Of a stretch of DNA of 48,081 nucleotides, positions 8,235 through 15,735 are shown piece after piece. The DNA is taken from the NCBI RefSeq assembly GCF_016745505.1, contig NZ_JAERUC010000160.1:1-48081 (forward strand), given 5' to 3'. This stretch comes from Streptomyces silvae (GTDB lineage: Bacteria > Actinomycetota > Actinomycetes > Streptomycetales > Streptomycetaceae). The notes under the pieces are model-generated. The model was not told where the DNA came from. It did not search any database and worked only from the letters and a program-made list of their open reading frames with translations. How positions within the stretch are numbered: position 1 is the stretch's first letter; each line of letters opens with the position of its first letter. Both the position numbers and the translations under genes were made by a program.

Positions 8235-9028
8235 AGTATCTGCCCGGTCCGGCCGGCGAGGGCGGCGAGGCTGCGGAGCACGGCGTACGGCACCACCTGG
8301 CTGGTGGCCGGGTTGCCGGGGTCGGGCAGGTGCGCGACCTCGAAGCGGTAGGTGCCGTGTCCGCCGGACGCCTCGATCACATGGCGGGTGTGGTGGGCCG
8401 CCGGGTCCGCGACGACCTGGACCCGCACAGCGTCCAGGTCGCCGACGGCCAGCGCGACCGAGGCGGCCACGTTCGTCGACTTGGGGAACTTGACCGGGAT
8501 GTCGCGGGCGGTGCCGGACATGACCTCGACCGGGCCGGTCGCCGTCCGCATCCGCCTCAGCAACTCCTCGTCCATCCAAGGCTGTTCGAGGGTGGAGGGC
8601 AGCTTGGTGGTGGTCAGCCTGACCTCGTCGAGCGGGCCGAGGGTGCGCACCGCCTGGAGCAGGTCGAGCCCGCCGACGGCGCCGCCCGTGAAGTAGACCC
8701 GGCCGGGGCCGGCCGCCAGCAGCCGCTTGGCGAGCTCGTCGTCGGTGAGCGCGCCGGTGGAGGCGATCAGCAGGTCGGTGCCGGAGGCCAGGACCCGCTC
8801 TCCCCATTCGCGTACGACGCCCTGTCCCGCGGCCTCGACGACGAGGTCGCAGGAGTCGATGGCCTCCTCGAAGGTGGCCTGCCGCACGGGGGCGGCCTCT
8901 CCGAGCGGGCGGTTGTCGACGATGCGGACCAGCTCGGCGCCGGTCACGCGGCCCTCGGCGAGGGCGGTGCCGACGACGCGGCCGATGGCGCCCCAGCCGA
9001 CGACGGCGACCTTGCGGACGGTGCTCAT
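8231..9028 (-). CDS. Aspartate dehydrogenase-family protein (NadX-like)
   Basis: This 265-residue protein has an N-terminal NAD(P)-binding motif VVGWGAIG (residues 9-16) and the C-terminal aspartate dehydrogenase domain (KFPKSTNVAASVALA and DPAAHHTRHVIEASG). Known members oxidise L-aspartate to iminoaspartate or run the reverse amination. The start overlaps the VOC gene stop as ATGA, so it is firmly inside the catabolic operon, where NAD biosynthesis makes no obvious sense. An amino-acid-like or imine intermediate of the pathway is the likely substrate (inference). No nadA or nadC is nearby. Confidence 0.88.
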   Translation of the reverse strand: MSTVRKVAVVGWGAIGRVVGTALAEGRVTGAELVRIVDNRPLGEAAPVRQATFEEAIDSCDLVVEAAGQGVVREWGERVLASGTDLLIASTGALTDDELAKRLLAAGPGRVYFTGGAVGGLDLLQAVRTLGPLDEVRLTTTKLPSTLEQPWMDEELLRRMRTATGPVEVMSGTARDIPVKFPKSTNVAASVALAVGDLDAVRVQVVADPAAHHTRHVIEASGGHGTYRFEVAHLPDPGNPATSQVVPYAVLRSLAALAGRTGQIL

Positions 9029-10017
9029 GCGGTGGCCTCCTGGGCTTCTGCGGGTCGGGCGTCCACGGGTGCGAGCGGGCCTGAGCCCTGGGCCCGTGCG
9101 GTGGCGAGCGGGCCGGGGTCCGGGGTGCCGGCCATGCTGCAGCGGATCTCCTTCGACGGCGCGCCGGCCGTGCCCCACAGGTCGGACAGCTCGGGGACGC
9201 GCCGCCACACCCGGGCGATCCAGGCGTCCTCGACGATCTGGGCGACCTCGGAGGTGTACTCGCAGACCAGGCCGGAGGGGTCGGTGAAGTAGGAGAAGGT
9301 GTTGTTGCCGGGCCCGTGCCGGCCGGGGCCCCACTGCGGGGTGATGCCGTGGTGGCGCAGCCGTCCGAGGCCCCGCATGAAGTGGTCGACGGAGGTCATC
9401 TCGTACGCCACGTGGTTCAGCGACGTCCATTCGGCCTGGTTGAAGGCGATGCAGTGGTGGTCGCTGTTGCACCGCAGGAACGCCATCCGGTGCTCGGACC
9501 AGTCGGAGACGCGCAGTCCGAGGACGTCGCAGTAGAAGGCGACGGCCGCGTCGATGTCGGTGGTGTTGAGCACGGCGTGCGTCACCCCGACGGGCACGGC
9601 GCCGTCCCTGCCGCGCGGTACGACGGCTTCGACCTGGGCGCTGATCTCGATGAGCCGGCCCTCGGGGTCGGTGAACCGCAGCCCGTAGCCGCCGCCGGCC
9701 TGGTCCAGCGGGCCGGGTCCGGTGACGGGCACGAGGGAGCGCGCTTCGAGCCGGCGTGCCGCCTCGTCGACCTCGGCGGGTGTGGCGACGGCGAAGGCGA
9801 TCCGGCCGAGGCCGACGCGGTCCCGTTCGGTCAGGTGCAGGACGTGGTGCTCGTCGCTCGTACCGCGGAGCCAGCGGGAGCCGGTGTCGGACTCGACGGT
9901 CTCCAGGCCCCAGACGTCCTCGTAGAAGCCGGCGGCCTCGGTGAAGGCCGGGGTGTGCAGCTCGACGTAGCGCAGCGAGCGGAGCCGGGCGATCGGACCG
10001 GGGGGTGTTCGGTGCAT
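9025..10017 (-). CDS. Type I extradiol ring-cleavage dioxygenase (two-domain VOC protein)
   Basis: The 330-residue protein carries two vicinal-oxygen-chelate modules (about 12-130 and 143-265) as in 2,3-dihydroxybiphenyl dioxygenases. The C-terminal module retains the 2-His-1-Glu iron site: H147 (VTHAVL), H202 (LNHVAYEM) and E253 (VCEYTSE), spaced like BphC. Extra histidines near H187/H188 may serve in catalysis. It is therefore expected to open a catechol next to the two hydroxyls. The C-terminal 50 residues after the domain are Pro/Ala-rich. The ATG at 10017 is chosen because upstream sequence is not conserved-looking. Confidence 0.88.
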   Translation of the reverse strand: MHRTPPGPIARLRSLRYVELHTPAFTEAAGFYEDVWGLETVESDTGSRWLRGTSDEHHVLHLTERDRVGLGRIAFAVATPAEVDEAARRLEARSLVPVTGPGPLDQAGGGYGLRFTDPEGRLIEISAQVEAVVPRGRDGAVPVGVTHAVLNTTDIDAAVAFYCDVLGLRVSDWSEHRMAFLRCNSDHHCIAFNQAEWTSLNHVAYEMTSVDHFMRGLGRLRHHGITPQWGPGRHGPGNNTFSYFTDPSGLVCEYTSEVAQIVEDAWIARVWRRVPELSDLWGTAGAPSKEIRCSMAGTPDPGPLATARAQGSGPLAPVDARPAEAQEATA

Positions 10018-10049
10018 GGGGTCCCTCCAGGACGGGCAGGCGTGCCGGG

Positions 10050-11534
10050 TCAGTTGGCCCACGGAAGCGGGTGGTCCGAGATGCCCCAGTACAGGGACTT
10101 CTGGCGCTGGTAGGCGCGGATCGCGTCGCGGCCCTTCTCCGTGCCGAGGCCGCTGTCCTTCCACCCGCTGAAGGGGGTGGAGGCGCTGAACTGCTTGTAG
10201 GTGTTGATCCAGACGGTTCCGGCCTCGATCCGGCGGGCCAGCGCCCCGGCGGCGCGCAGGTCACGGGTCCAGATGCCGCAGGCCAGGCCGTAGACCGAGT
10301 CGTTGGCCTGGCGGACCAGGTCGTCCTCGTCGTCGTAGGGCAGGGCGACCAGCACCGGGCCGAAGATCTCCTCCTGGCAGGTGCGTGAGGTGTTCGGCAG
10401 GCCGTCGATGACGGTGGGCAGGTAGTACGCCCCCTCGTCGTACGGCGCTCCCCGGGGCGCCGTGCCTCCGCACAGGACGCGCCCGCCCTCCGACCGGGCG
10501 AGGTCGACGTAGGCGGCGACGGAGTCGCGGTGGCGGTGGTGGACCAGGGGGCCGACCTGGGTGGCCGGGTCGGTGCCGGGGCCGACCCGCAGCGTGCGCA
10601 CCCGCTCGACGAGTTCGCCGACGAAGGCGTCGTAGATCTCGCGTGCGACGAAGAGCCGGGAACCGGCGATGCAGGACTGGCCGCTGGACGAGAAGATCCC
10701 GAACAGCACACCGGCCAGGGCCTGTTCGATGTCGGCGTCGGCGCGCACGATCGTCGGGGACTTGCCGCCCAGCTCCAGGGAGGCGGGGATCAGCTTCCGG
10801 GCGGCGATCCCGGCGATGGACCTTCCGGTCTCCGTCCCGCCGGTGAATCCGATACGGCCGACGAGCGGGTGGCGTACGAGGGCATCCCCGACCACCCGGC
10901 CGCTGCCGGGCAGCACGGAGAGCAGAGCGGCCGGCAGCCGGAACTCGTCGAGCGCCCGGGAGACGATCCGGCCGAGTGCCAGGGAGACCAGGGGGGTCCA
11001 GGCCGCGGGCTTGAGGATCACCGCGTTGCCGGCGGCGAGGGCCGGGGCGATCTTCTGCGCGTCGCTGGCGACCGGGGAGTTCCAGGGGTTGATGGCGCCG
11101 ACGACGCCGATCGGCTCGTGTGTGCTCACCGTGACGTACGGGCCGCGGGACGGGGTCACCGCCTCCTCGGCCGTCTCCAGGACGGCCGCCATGTAGCGGA
11201 AGGTGCCCGCGGCGCTCAGCGCGAGTGCCTTGGTCTCGGTGAGGGTCTTGCCGGTGTCGGCGGTCTGCAGGGCGGAGAGCTCGTCGGCGGCCTGTTCCGT
11301 GAGCTCGCCGATCCGGTGCAGCAGCCGGGCCCGGCCGTGGGCCGGCAGATCGCGCCAGGCCGGGTCGGCCACGGCCTCCGCGGCGGCCCTGGCCGCCTCG
11401 TCCACCTCCCCCGCCGTGGCGGAGTGGACGGTGGCCAGCACGCGGCCGGTCGCGGGATCGACCGTGTCGACGGGCTCGCCCGCACCGCGCCGCCACTGGC
11501 CGGCGATCAGGATGTCGGTGGGGAACTGCAGCAC
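10050..11534 (-). CDS. Aldehyde dehydrogenase, first gene of the catabolic operon
   Basis: The 494-residue protein is a full-length NAD(P)-dependent aldehyde dehydrogenase with N152 (NPWNSP), FTGGTETG (230-237), general base E254 (LELGGKSP) and catalytic C288 (GQSCIAGS). Family members that accompany extradiol dioxygenases oxidise hydroxymuconic semialdehydes; others oxidise aromatic aldehydes or betaine aldehyde. The gene follows the divergent promoter region and is separated from the VOC gene by 32 bp. Confidence 0.92.
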   Translation of the reverse strand: MLQFPTDILIAGQWRRGAGEPVDTVDPATGRVLATVHSATAGEVDEAARAAAEAVADPAWRDLPAHGRARLLHRIGELTEQAADELSALQTADTGKTLTETKALALSAAGTFRYMAAVLETAEEAVTPSRGPYVTVSTHEPIGVVGAINPWNSPVASDAQKIAPALAAGNAVILKPAAWTPLVSLALGRIVSRALDEFRLPAALLSVLPGSGRVVGDALVRHPLVGRIGFTGGTETGRSIAGIAARKLIPASLELGGKSPTIVRADADIEQALAGVLFGIFSSSGQSCIAGSRLFVAREIYDAFVGELVERVRTLRVGPGTDPATQVGPLVHHRHRDSVAAYVDLARSEGGRVLCGGTAPRGAPYDEGAYYLPTVIDGLPNTSRTCQEEIFGPVLVALPYDDEDDLVRQANDSVYGLACGIWTRDLRAAGALARRIEAGTVWINTYKQFSASTPFSGWKDSGLGTEKGRDAIRAYQRQKSLYWGISDHPLPWAN

Positions 11535-11622
11535 GGGTGGACCTCCGGACGCGGCGGAAAAGGGGTGGACTCCGGGTGCGGACAGGCTCGTTGGGCTACC
11601 GCCACCGGACTGCCGAAGTGCT

Positions 11623-11646
11623 AGAAATCTAAGCGCTTAAGTTTCT
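11623..11646. promoter_or_regulatory. Operator-like imperfect palindrome
   Basis: A 24-bp dyad with half sites AGAAATCTAAGC and GCTTAAGTTTCT, matching at all but two positions per half, centred on the perfect core TAAGCGCTTA. Its position over the operon promoter suggests a repressor site, possibly for the MarR or the TetR-MarR regulator nearby. Confidence 0.55.
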
Positions 11647-11654
11647 CGACACAA
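11626..11654 (-). promoter_or_regulatory. Probable promoter of the catabolic operon
   Basis: On the minus strand TTGTGT (11654-11649) and TAGATT (11631-11626) are separated by exactly 17 bp, a good match to a housekeeping sigma promoter. The inverted repeat at 11623-11646 fills the spacer and covers the -10 box. This would start transcription about 85 bp before the aldehyde dehydrogenase ATG. Confidence 0.5.
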
Positions 11655-11742
11655 GACCCCGAGGTGAAATCGTTGCCCGGGAGGCCTTGAGCACCGCATC
11701 GGCGGCATCGATGATGGTGGCCGAGTTGCAGGGAACAAGATT

Positions 11743-11771
11743 CCTAAGCCCTTAACTATTGACCGCTTAGG
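11743..11771. promoter_or_regulatory. Inverted repeat CCTAAGC-N15-GCTTAGG
   Basis: Perfect 7-bp arms at 11743-11749 and 11765-11771 carry the same TAAGC/GCTTA half site as the palindrome upstream of the divergent operon. The repeat overlaps the -35 box of the transporter promoter. Confidence 0.5.
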
Positions 11772-11787
11772 TATGGGCCCCTACTGT
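11759..11787 (+). promoter_or_regulatory. Probable promoter of the MFS transporter
   Basis: TTGACC (11759-11764) and TACTGT (11782-11787) are 17 bp apart. A start site near 11794 would leave about 30 nt of leader before the chosen ATG and excludes an ATG at 11773. Confidence 0.5.
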
Positions 11788-11823
11788 CTCGGCAACTCAT
11801 CTGCCCGCGGAAGGACCCCCTCC

Positions 11824-13191
11824 ATGACGACTGTGGCCGGCAAGCCCGCACTCGGCTCGATCGCCGCGAGACTCGAACGGCTGCCGCACTCGCGCTGGCA
11901 CGTCAAGGTCCGGTTCCTGATCGGCGCCGTCACCTTCTTCGAGGCGTTCGACCAGTTGCTGGCCGCGTCCGCACTGCCCGTCCTGATGAAGGAGTGGAAC
12001 CTGTCCACCGGGCAGGCCACCTTCGCCGTCACCTCGGCCTCGATCGGCATGCTGCTGGGCGCCCTGGCGGCGGGCTGGCTGGGCGACCGCATCGGGCGGG
12101 TGCGCACCGTCGCCCTGGGCGTCGCGGTCACCGGGCTCGCCAGCCTCGCCGTCGCCTTCTCCGGCACCATCGAGATGTTCTCGCTCTTCCGGTTCCTCCA
12201 GGGGCTCGGCATCGGCGGTGTCGTACCGGTCGCGGCCACGTACATCAACGAGATCGCCCGGTCCGACAAGCGGGGCCGGTTCGTCCTGCTGTACGAGATG
12301 ATCTTCCCGGCCGGGCTCGCCGCCGCCACCCTGCTCGCGGTCTGGGTGGTCCCCGCCTTCGGCTGGCGCGCGATGTTCCTGGTGGGCGCCCTGCCGGTGG
12401 TGATCGGCGCGATGCTGCCGCGCCATGTCGAGGAGTCCCCGCGCTGGCTGCTGTCCCGTGGGCGTACGGCCGAGGCCGAGGCGGCCATCGCCCGGATCGA
12501 GGCGGAGGTCGCCCGCGCGACCGCCGAGGAGCTTCCCGCACCGGCCCCGTCCGCGGACCCGCCGAACGAGCCCAAGGGCACCCTGACGGACCTGTTCCGG
12601 GGGCGCTATCTGCGGCGTACGGCGGTGCTGTCGGGGCTGTGGTTCGTGGCGTACTACGTGAACCACGGCATCTCGACCTGGCTGCCCTCCCTCTACACCA
12701 AGGAGTTCGGCCTGGATCTGACCACGGCGCTCGTCTACACCCTGGTCAGCAACGTCACCGGCCTGCTGGGCACCTTCGTCGTCGCCATGCTGATCGACCG
12801 CATCGGCCGCAGGCCCGCCCTGATCGGCGCCTTCGTCGGCACGGTGCTCTCGCTGACCGTGCTGGCGCTCGCCGGTGCGACCTCGGGCGGCCAGGTGGCG
12901 CTCTTCGCCTCCTGCACGACGTTCTTCCTGTACGCGATCAACGCGGGGCTCTACCTCTACTCCCCCGAGCTGTACCCGACCTCCAACCGGGCCAAGGGCG
13001 CGGCGTTCGGCGGCCTCTGGAACCGGTTCGGCGTCATCCTCGGCCCGGTCGCCGTCGGCGCGGTCATCGGGGCGGGCGGCGGCCTGGCCCTGGTCTTCGC
13101 GCAGCTCGCCGTGGTGGGCGCGGTGGGCGCGGTGATCGCGTGGTTCGCCGTCGAGACCAAGGGCAGGACGCTGGAGGAGCTGAACGCCTGA
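11824..13191 (+). CDS. MFS transporter, aromatic acid:H+ symporter-like
   Basis: The 455-residue protein has about 12 hydrophobic segments and the MFS loop motif twice (GWLGDRIGRVR in the first half, LIDRIGRRPAL in the second), with a central hydrophilic loop (about 215-255). It resembles the AAHS/sugar-porter type of importer. Divergent to the catabolic operon and sharing its inverted repeats, it probably imports the pathway substrate (inference). The ATG at 11824 has a GGAAGGA site about 9 bases upstream; an in-frame ATG at 11773 lies within the promoter and was rejected. Confidence 0.87.
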   Translation: MTTVAGKPALGSIAARLERLPHSRWHVKVRFLIGAVTFFEAFDQLLAASALPVLMKEWNLSTGQATFAVTSASIGMLLGALAAGWLGDRIGRVRTVALGVAVTGLASLAVAFSGTIEMFSLFRFLQGLGIGGVVPVAATYINEIARSDKRGRFVLLYEMIFPAGLAAATLLAVWVVPAFGWRAMFLVGALPVVIGAMLPRHVEESPRWLLSRGRTAEAEAAIARIEAEVARATAEELPAPAPSADPPNEPKGTLTDLFRGRYLRRTAVLSGLWFVAYYVNHGISTWLPSLYTKEFGLDLTTALVYTLVSNVTGLLGTFVVAMLIDRIGRRPALIGAFVGTVLSLTVLALAGATSGGQVALFASCTTFFLYAINAGLYLYSPELYPTSNRAKGAAFGGLWNRFGVILGPVAVGAVIGAGGGLALVFAQLAVVGAVGAVIAWFAVETKGRTLEELNA

Positions 13192-13202
13192 CCACGCCGG
13201 TC

Positions 13203-13252
13203 CGGGGCCGGTGAGGGGGAGCAGCGCTCACTGCTCCCCCTCACCGGCCCCG
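13203..13252. terminator. Bidirectional hairpin terminator
   Basis: A perfect 22-bp stem (arms 13203-13224 and 13231-13252) with a six-base loop lies between the convergent transporter and TetR-MarR genes. The right arm is also coding: it encodes the last residues of the regulator. Confidence 0.8.
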
Positions 13253-14442
13253 AGCGTCTTCGCCAGGGTCCCCAGGAGAGCCGTGAGCCGCCGGCGTTCC
13301 GCGGGGCCCAGGCCGGCCAGCAACTCCCGCTCCTGGTCCGCCCGTACGGCCGCCACCCGGTCGGTCAGCGCGAGACCCTCGGGGGTGAGGGACAGCCGTA
13401 CGATCCTGCGGTCGTCGGTGTCGCGCTCGCGGCGGATCAGCCCGGCCTCCGCGAGCCGGTCGGCCTGCTGGGTGAGCCCGCCCGCGCGGACGGGGCCCGC
13501 CGCAGCGGCCTCGCCCATGGTCATCCGGTACGGGGCGCCCGCCTCGCGCAGCGTGGCCAGTACGTCATAGGCGGGCCGGCTGATGCCGTGCGCGCGCACG
13601 GCCCTGCCCACGGCCAGCTGGTGGCGCGCGGCGCACTCGTCGAGCAGGGCGAACAGGGAGGCGGAGGTGCCGCCCGGCTCCGGGAGCGCGACGGCGGGCG
13701 TCGGGCGTGGGGGCAGCCCGTCCTGGCCCGCCTGCTCCACGCCGGAGTCCGGCCGGTCCTGGGCCGCGTCGGGGCCCGGCCCGTGCGGAGCGGCCGGCGC
13801 CAGGGCCCCGCCGAACGCCGTGGCGAGTACGTCCGTCAGCGCCGGGGCGAGCTCCGCCGTCGGTACGGACGCCGCCGGTTCGTGCGCGAAGACGTAGCGC
13901 TCCATGATCACGCCGAAGAGGACGCTGCGGATCATCGCGGCCCGCACATCCGCCCCGTCCCCCGTGCCGATGACCTCGGCGAGGGGCTCCCCCACCTGCG
14001 TGTCCAGGATCGTGCGCAGCAGCTCGGCGCTCGGAGGGTGACCGACCGCCGAGCGGATCAGCGCAGGCCAGGGGTCGTCGGCGGGCAGCCGGTCCCACCG
14101 GTCGAGGTAGGCGCGGGCGAGGACACCCGGCAGGTCCGCCGCCTCACCGCCGGTCGCCGCGAGTACGTCGCGGCTGACCCCGGCCCCGCTGCCCACGGCC
14201 TCCCGGAAGAGACCGTCCTTCGTGCCGAAGTACGCCATCACGAGGCCGGGCGTCACCCCCGCCTCCGCCGCGATGGCGCGGACTCCCACCCCCTTGTAGC
14301 CGTGCGCGCCGAAGAGACGCCGGGCCGCGTCGAGGACCGCGCGGCGGTTGCCCTCCGGGTCGTGCGAGCCGGGGCGCCGGGGCGCGGACGCTCCCCGCCC
14401 CGCGGGGTGCGCGGCGCCGTCCGTCCGTCGTCGCGGGCTCAT
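13228..14442 (-). CDS. TetR-MarR fusion transcriptional regulator
   Basis: One uninterrupted frame of 404 codons encodes two complete regulator domains. Residues about 30-205 are TetR-like, with the HTH VRAIAAEAGVTPGLVMAYFG (54-73) and a helical ligand-binding region. A Pro/Gly-rich linker (about 205-245) leads to a MarR winged helix (about 250-400) ending in the family signature RERDTDDRRIVRLSLT. Each part is close to the normal length of a separate protein. The MarR half resembles the MarR protein encoded at 20300-20839 (both have AGAPYR and RERDTxDRR). The ATG at 14442 is weakly supported by an AGAGAGCAAGAG leader. It probably controls the molybdenum hydroxylase locus or the catabolic operon. 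Confidence 0.85.
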   Translation of the reverse strand: MSPRRRTDGAAHPAGRGASAPRRPGSHDPEGNRRAVLDAARRLFGAHGYKGVGVRAIAAEAGVTPGLVMAYFGTKDGLFREAVGSGAGVSRDVLAATGGEAADLPGVLARAYLDRWDRLPADDPWPALIRSAVGHPPSAELLRTILDTQVGEPLAEVIGTGDGADVRAAMIRSVLFGVIMERYVFAHEPAASVPTAELAPALTDVLATAFGGALAPAAPHGPGPDAAQDRPDSGVEQAGQDGLPPRPTPAVALPEPGGTSASLFALLDECAARHQLAVGRAVRAHGISRPAYDVLATLREAGAPYRMTMGEAAAAGPVRAGGLTQQADRLAEAGLIRRERDTDDRRIVRLSLTPEGLALTDRVAAVRADQERELLAGLGPAERRRLTALLGTLAKTLGAGEGEQ

Positions 14443-14483
14443 GCTCTTGCTCTCTGGATCCACGTGGTTCAGATTAAACGGGT

Positions 14484-14515
14484 GTTCATTAAAAAACAGT
14501 CGTTCAAAAACAGTC
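14484..14515. repeat. Direct repeat GTTCA...AAAAACAGTC (two copies)
   Basis: Copy 1 is GTTCA (14484-14488) plus AAAAACAGTC (14492-14501); copy 2 is the same pair fused over 14502-14515. This AT-rich block is directly upstream of the TetR-MarR gene and touches the stop codon of the XdhC gene. It could be a tandem operator or a promoter region for the regulator. Confidence 0.45.
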
Positions 14516-15605
14516 ACATCGCGTGCACGGGACCCGTACCGACGGTGAGCGGGAGGCCGCTGCCGCCGCGTCGTACGGCGACGATCTCCGCCAGGACCGA
14601 CAGGGCGGTCTCCTCCGGCCCCCGGCCGCCCAGGTCGAGCCCGATCGGCGAACGCAGCCGGGCCAGTCCGGCCTCGGTCACGCCGGCCGCACGCAGACGT
14701 GCCATCCGGTCCTCGTGCGTGCGGCGGCTCCCCATGGCGCCCACATACCCGGCGGCGCCGCTCAGGGCCCGCGTGAGGACGGGGACGTCGAAGCGGGGTT
14801 CATGGGTCAGCACGCACACCGCCGTCGTCGCGTCGACCAGGTCCTCGTGGGCGCGGAACCAGCGGTCGGGCCGGTCGACGACGACCTCGGCGGCGCCCGG
14901 GAAGCGCCCGGGGTCGGCGAACGCGGGCCTGGCGTCGCAGACGGTCACGCGGTGGCCGAGGGTTGCGGCGAAACCGGCCAGCGGACGGGCGAACTCGGCG
15001 GCCCCGAAGATCAGCAGCCGGGGCGGAGGCGCGAAGGACTGCACCAGCAGCTCGCGCTTCGGGGCACAGCCGGCGCCCTCCGCCCCCTCCCCCACGGTGA
15101 TCAGCCCGCTCCCACCCCGGCCGAGCATGCCCTCGGCGGCCAGGGCGGCCGCCCGGTCGGCGGCCGCGCCGCCCAGTGAACCGCTCACCGTCCCCCGCCC
15201 CACGGCCAGGCTTCCGGTGCCGTCGAGCGGTGTGACGAGCGCGACCGGGACCCCCGCCGCCAGGTCCGCCGAGACCCGGTCCAGCGGCACCTCGGGCCGC
15301 ACCTCACGGATCAGCACCTCGATCGTCCCGCCGCAGGTCAGACCCACCGCGAAGGCGTCCTCGTCGCCGACTCCCCAGCGCTCCACGACCGGCGGGCCGC
15401 CGGCGAACACCTCCTCGGCGGCAGCGATCACGGCGGCTTCCACACATCCGCCGGAGACACTGCCGACGATCGTGCCGTCCTCCGCCACCAGCATGGAGGC
15501 GCCCGGACCGTGCGGGGCGGAGCCCCAGGTCCGCACCACGGTCGCCATGACACAGCGGGTTCCGGAGCTCTGCCAGGCCGCCGCCCGGTCGATGACATGT
15601 CGCAT
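14514..15605 (-). CDS. xdhC: XdhC-family molybdenum hydroxylase maturation factor
   Basis: The 363-residue protein has the N-terminal XdhC/CoxI domain (ATVVRTWGSAPHGPGASMLV, SVSGGCVE) and a C-terminal Rossmann domain (LIFGAAEFARPLAGFAATLG; VGAMGSRRTHEDR). XdhC proteins bind the molybdenum cofactor and enable its sulfuration before insertion into xanthine-dehydrogenase-family enzymes. It is divergent from the three enzyme subunit genes, consistent with a dedicated chaperone. The ATG at 15605 has GAGGTGAGC upstream; a longer N-terminal extension would lie within the divergent promoter. Confidence 0.88.
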   Translation of the reverse strand: MRHVIDRAAAWQSSGTRCVMATVVRTWGSAPHGPGASMLVAEDGTIVGSVSGGCVEAAVIAAAEEVFAGGPPVVERWGVGDEDAFAVGLTCGGTIEVLIREVRPEVPLDRVSADLAAGVPVALVTPLDGTGSLAVGRGTVSGSLGGAAADRAAALAAEGMLGRGGSGLITVGEGAEGAGCAPKRELLVQSFAPPPRLLIFGAAEFARPLAGFAATLGHRVTVCDARPAFADPGRFPGAAEVVVDRPDRWFRAHEDLVDATTAVCVLTHEPRFDVPVLTRALSGAAGYVGAMGSRRTHEDRMARLRAAGVTEAGLARLRSPIGLDLGGRGPEETALSVLAEIVAVRRGGSGLPLTVGTGPVHAM

Positions 15606-15735
15606 TCTTCGCTCACCTCGGGCCGTGAAATCTGCGGGAGCCTCTTGCCAACGAGAAACTTTAGTGTAAATCATTTCAGGTACTAGATAGATCTGTGCGT
15701 ATCGATCGTCACGCCGACGCGCCGAGTGCGACGGC

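Noticed and set aside
8231..10711. An 826-codon frame apparently joining the aspartate dehydrogenase gene to upstream sequence
   Set aside because: Only the last 265 codons are homologous to a family; the rest is out of frame with the VOC and aldehyde dehydrogenase genes, and the ATGA overlap gives a clean start at 9028.
11773..11823. Upstream ATG start for the MFS transporter
   Set aside because: It lies between the predicted -35 and -10 boxes and lacks a ribosome site, whereas ATG 11824 has GGAAGGA.
15660..15670. TTTA-GTG-TAAA as an operator in the XdhC/FAD-subunit divergent region
   Set aside because: Arms of only four A/T bases in a short AT-rich patch are not distinctive enough to call.
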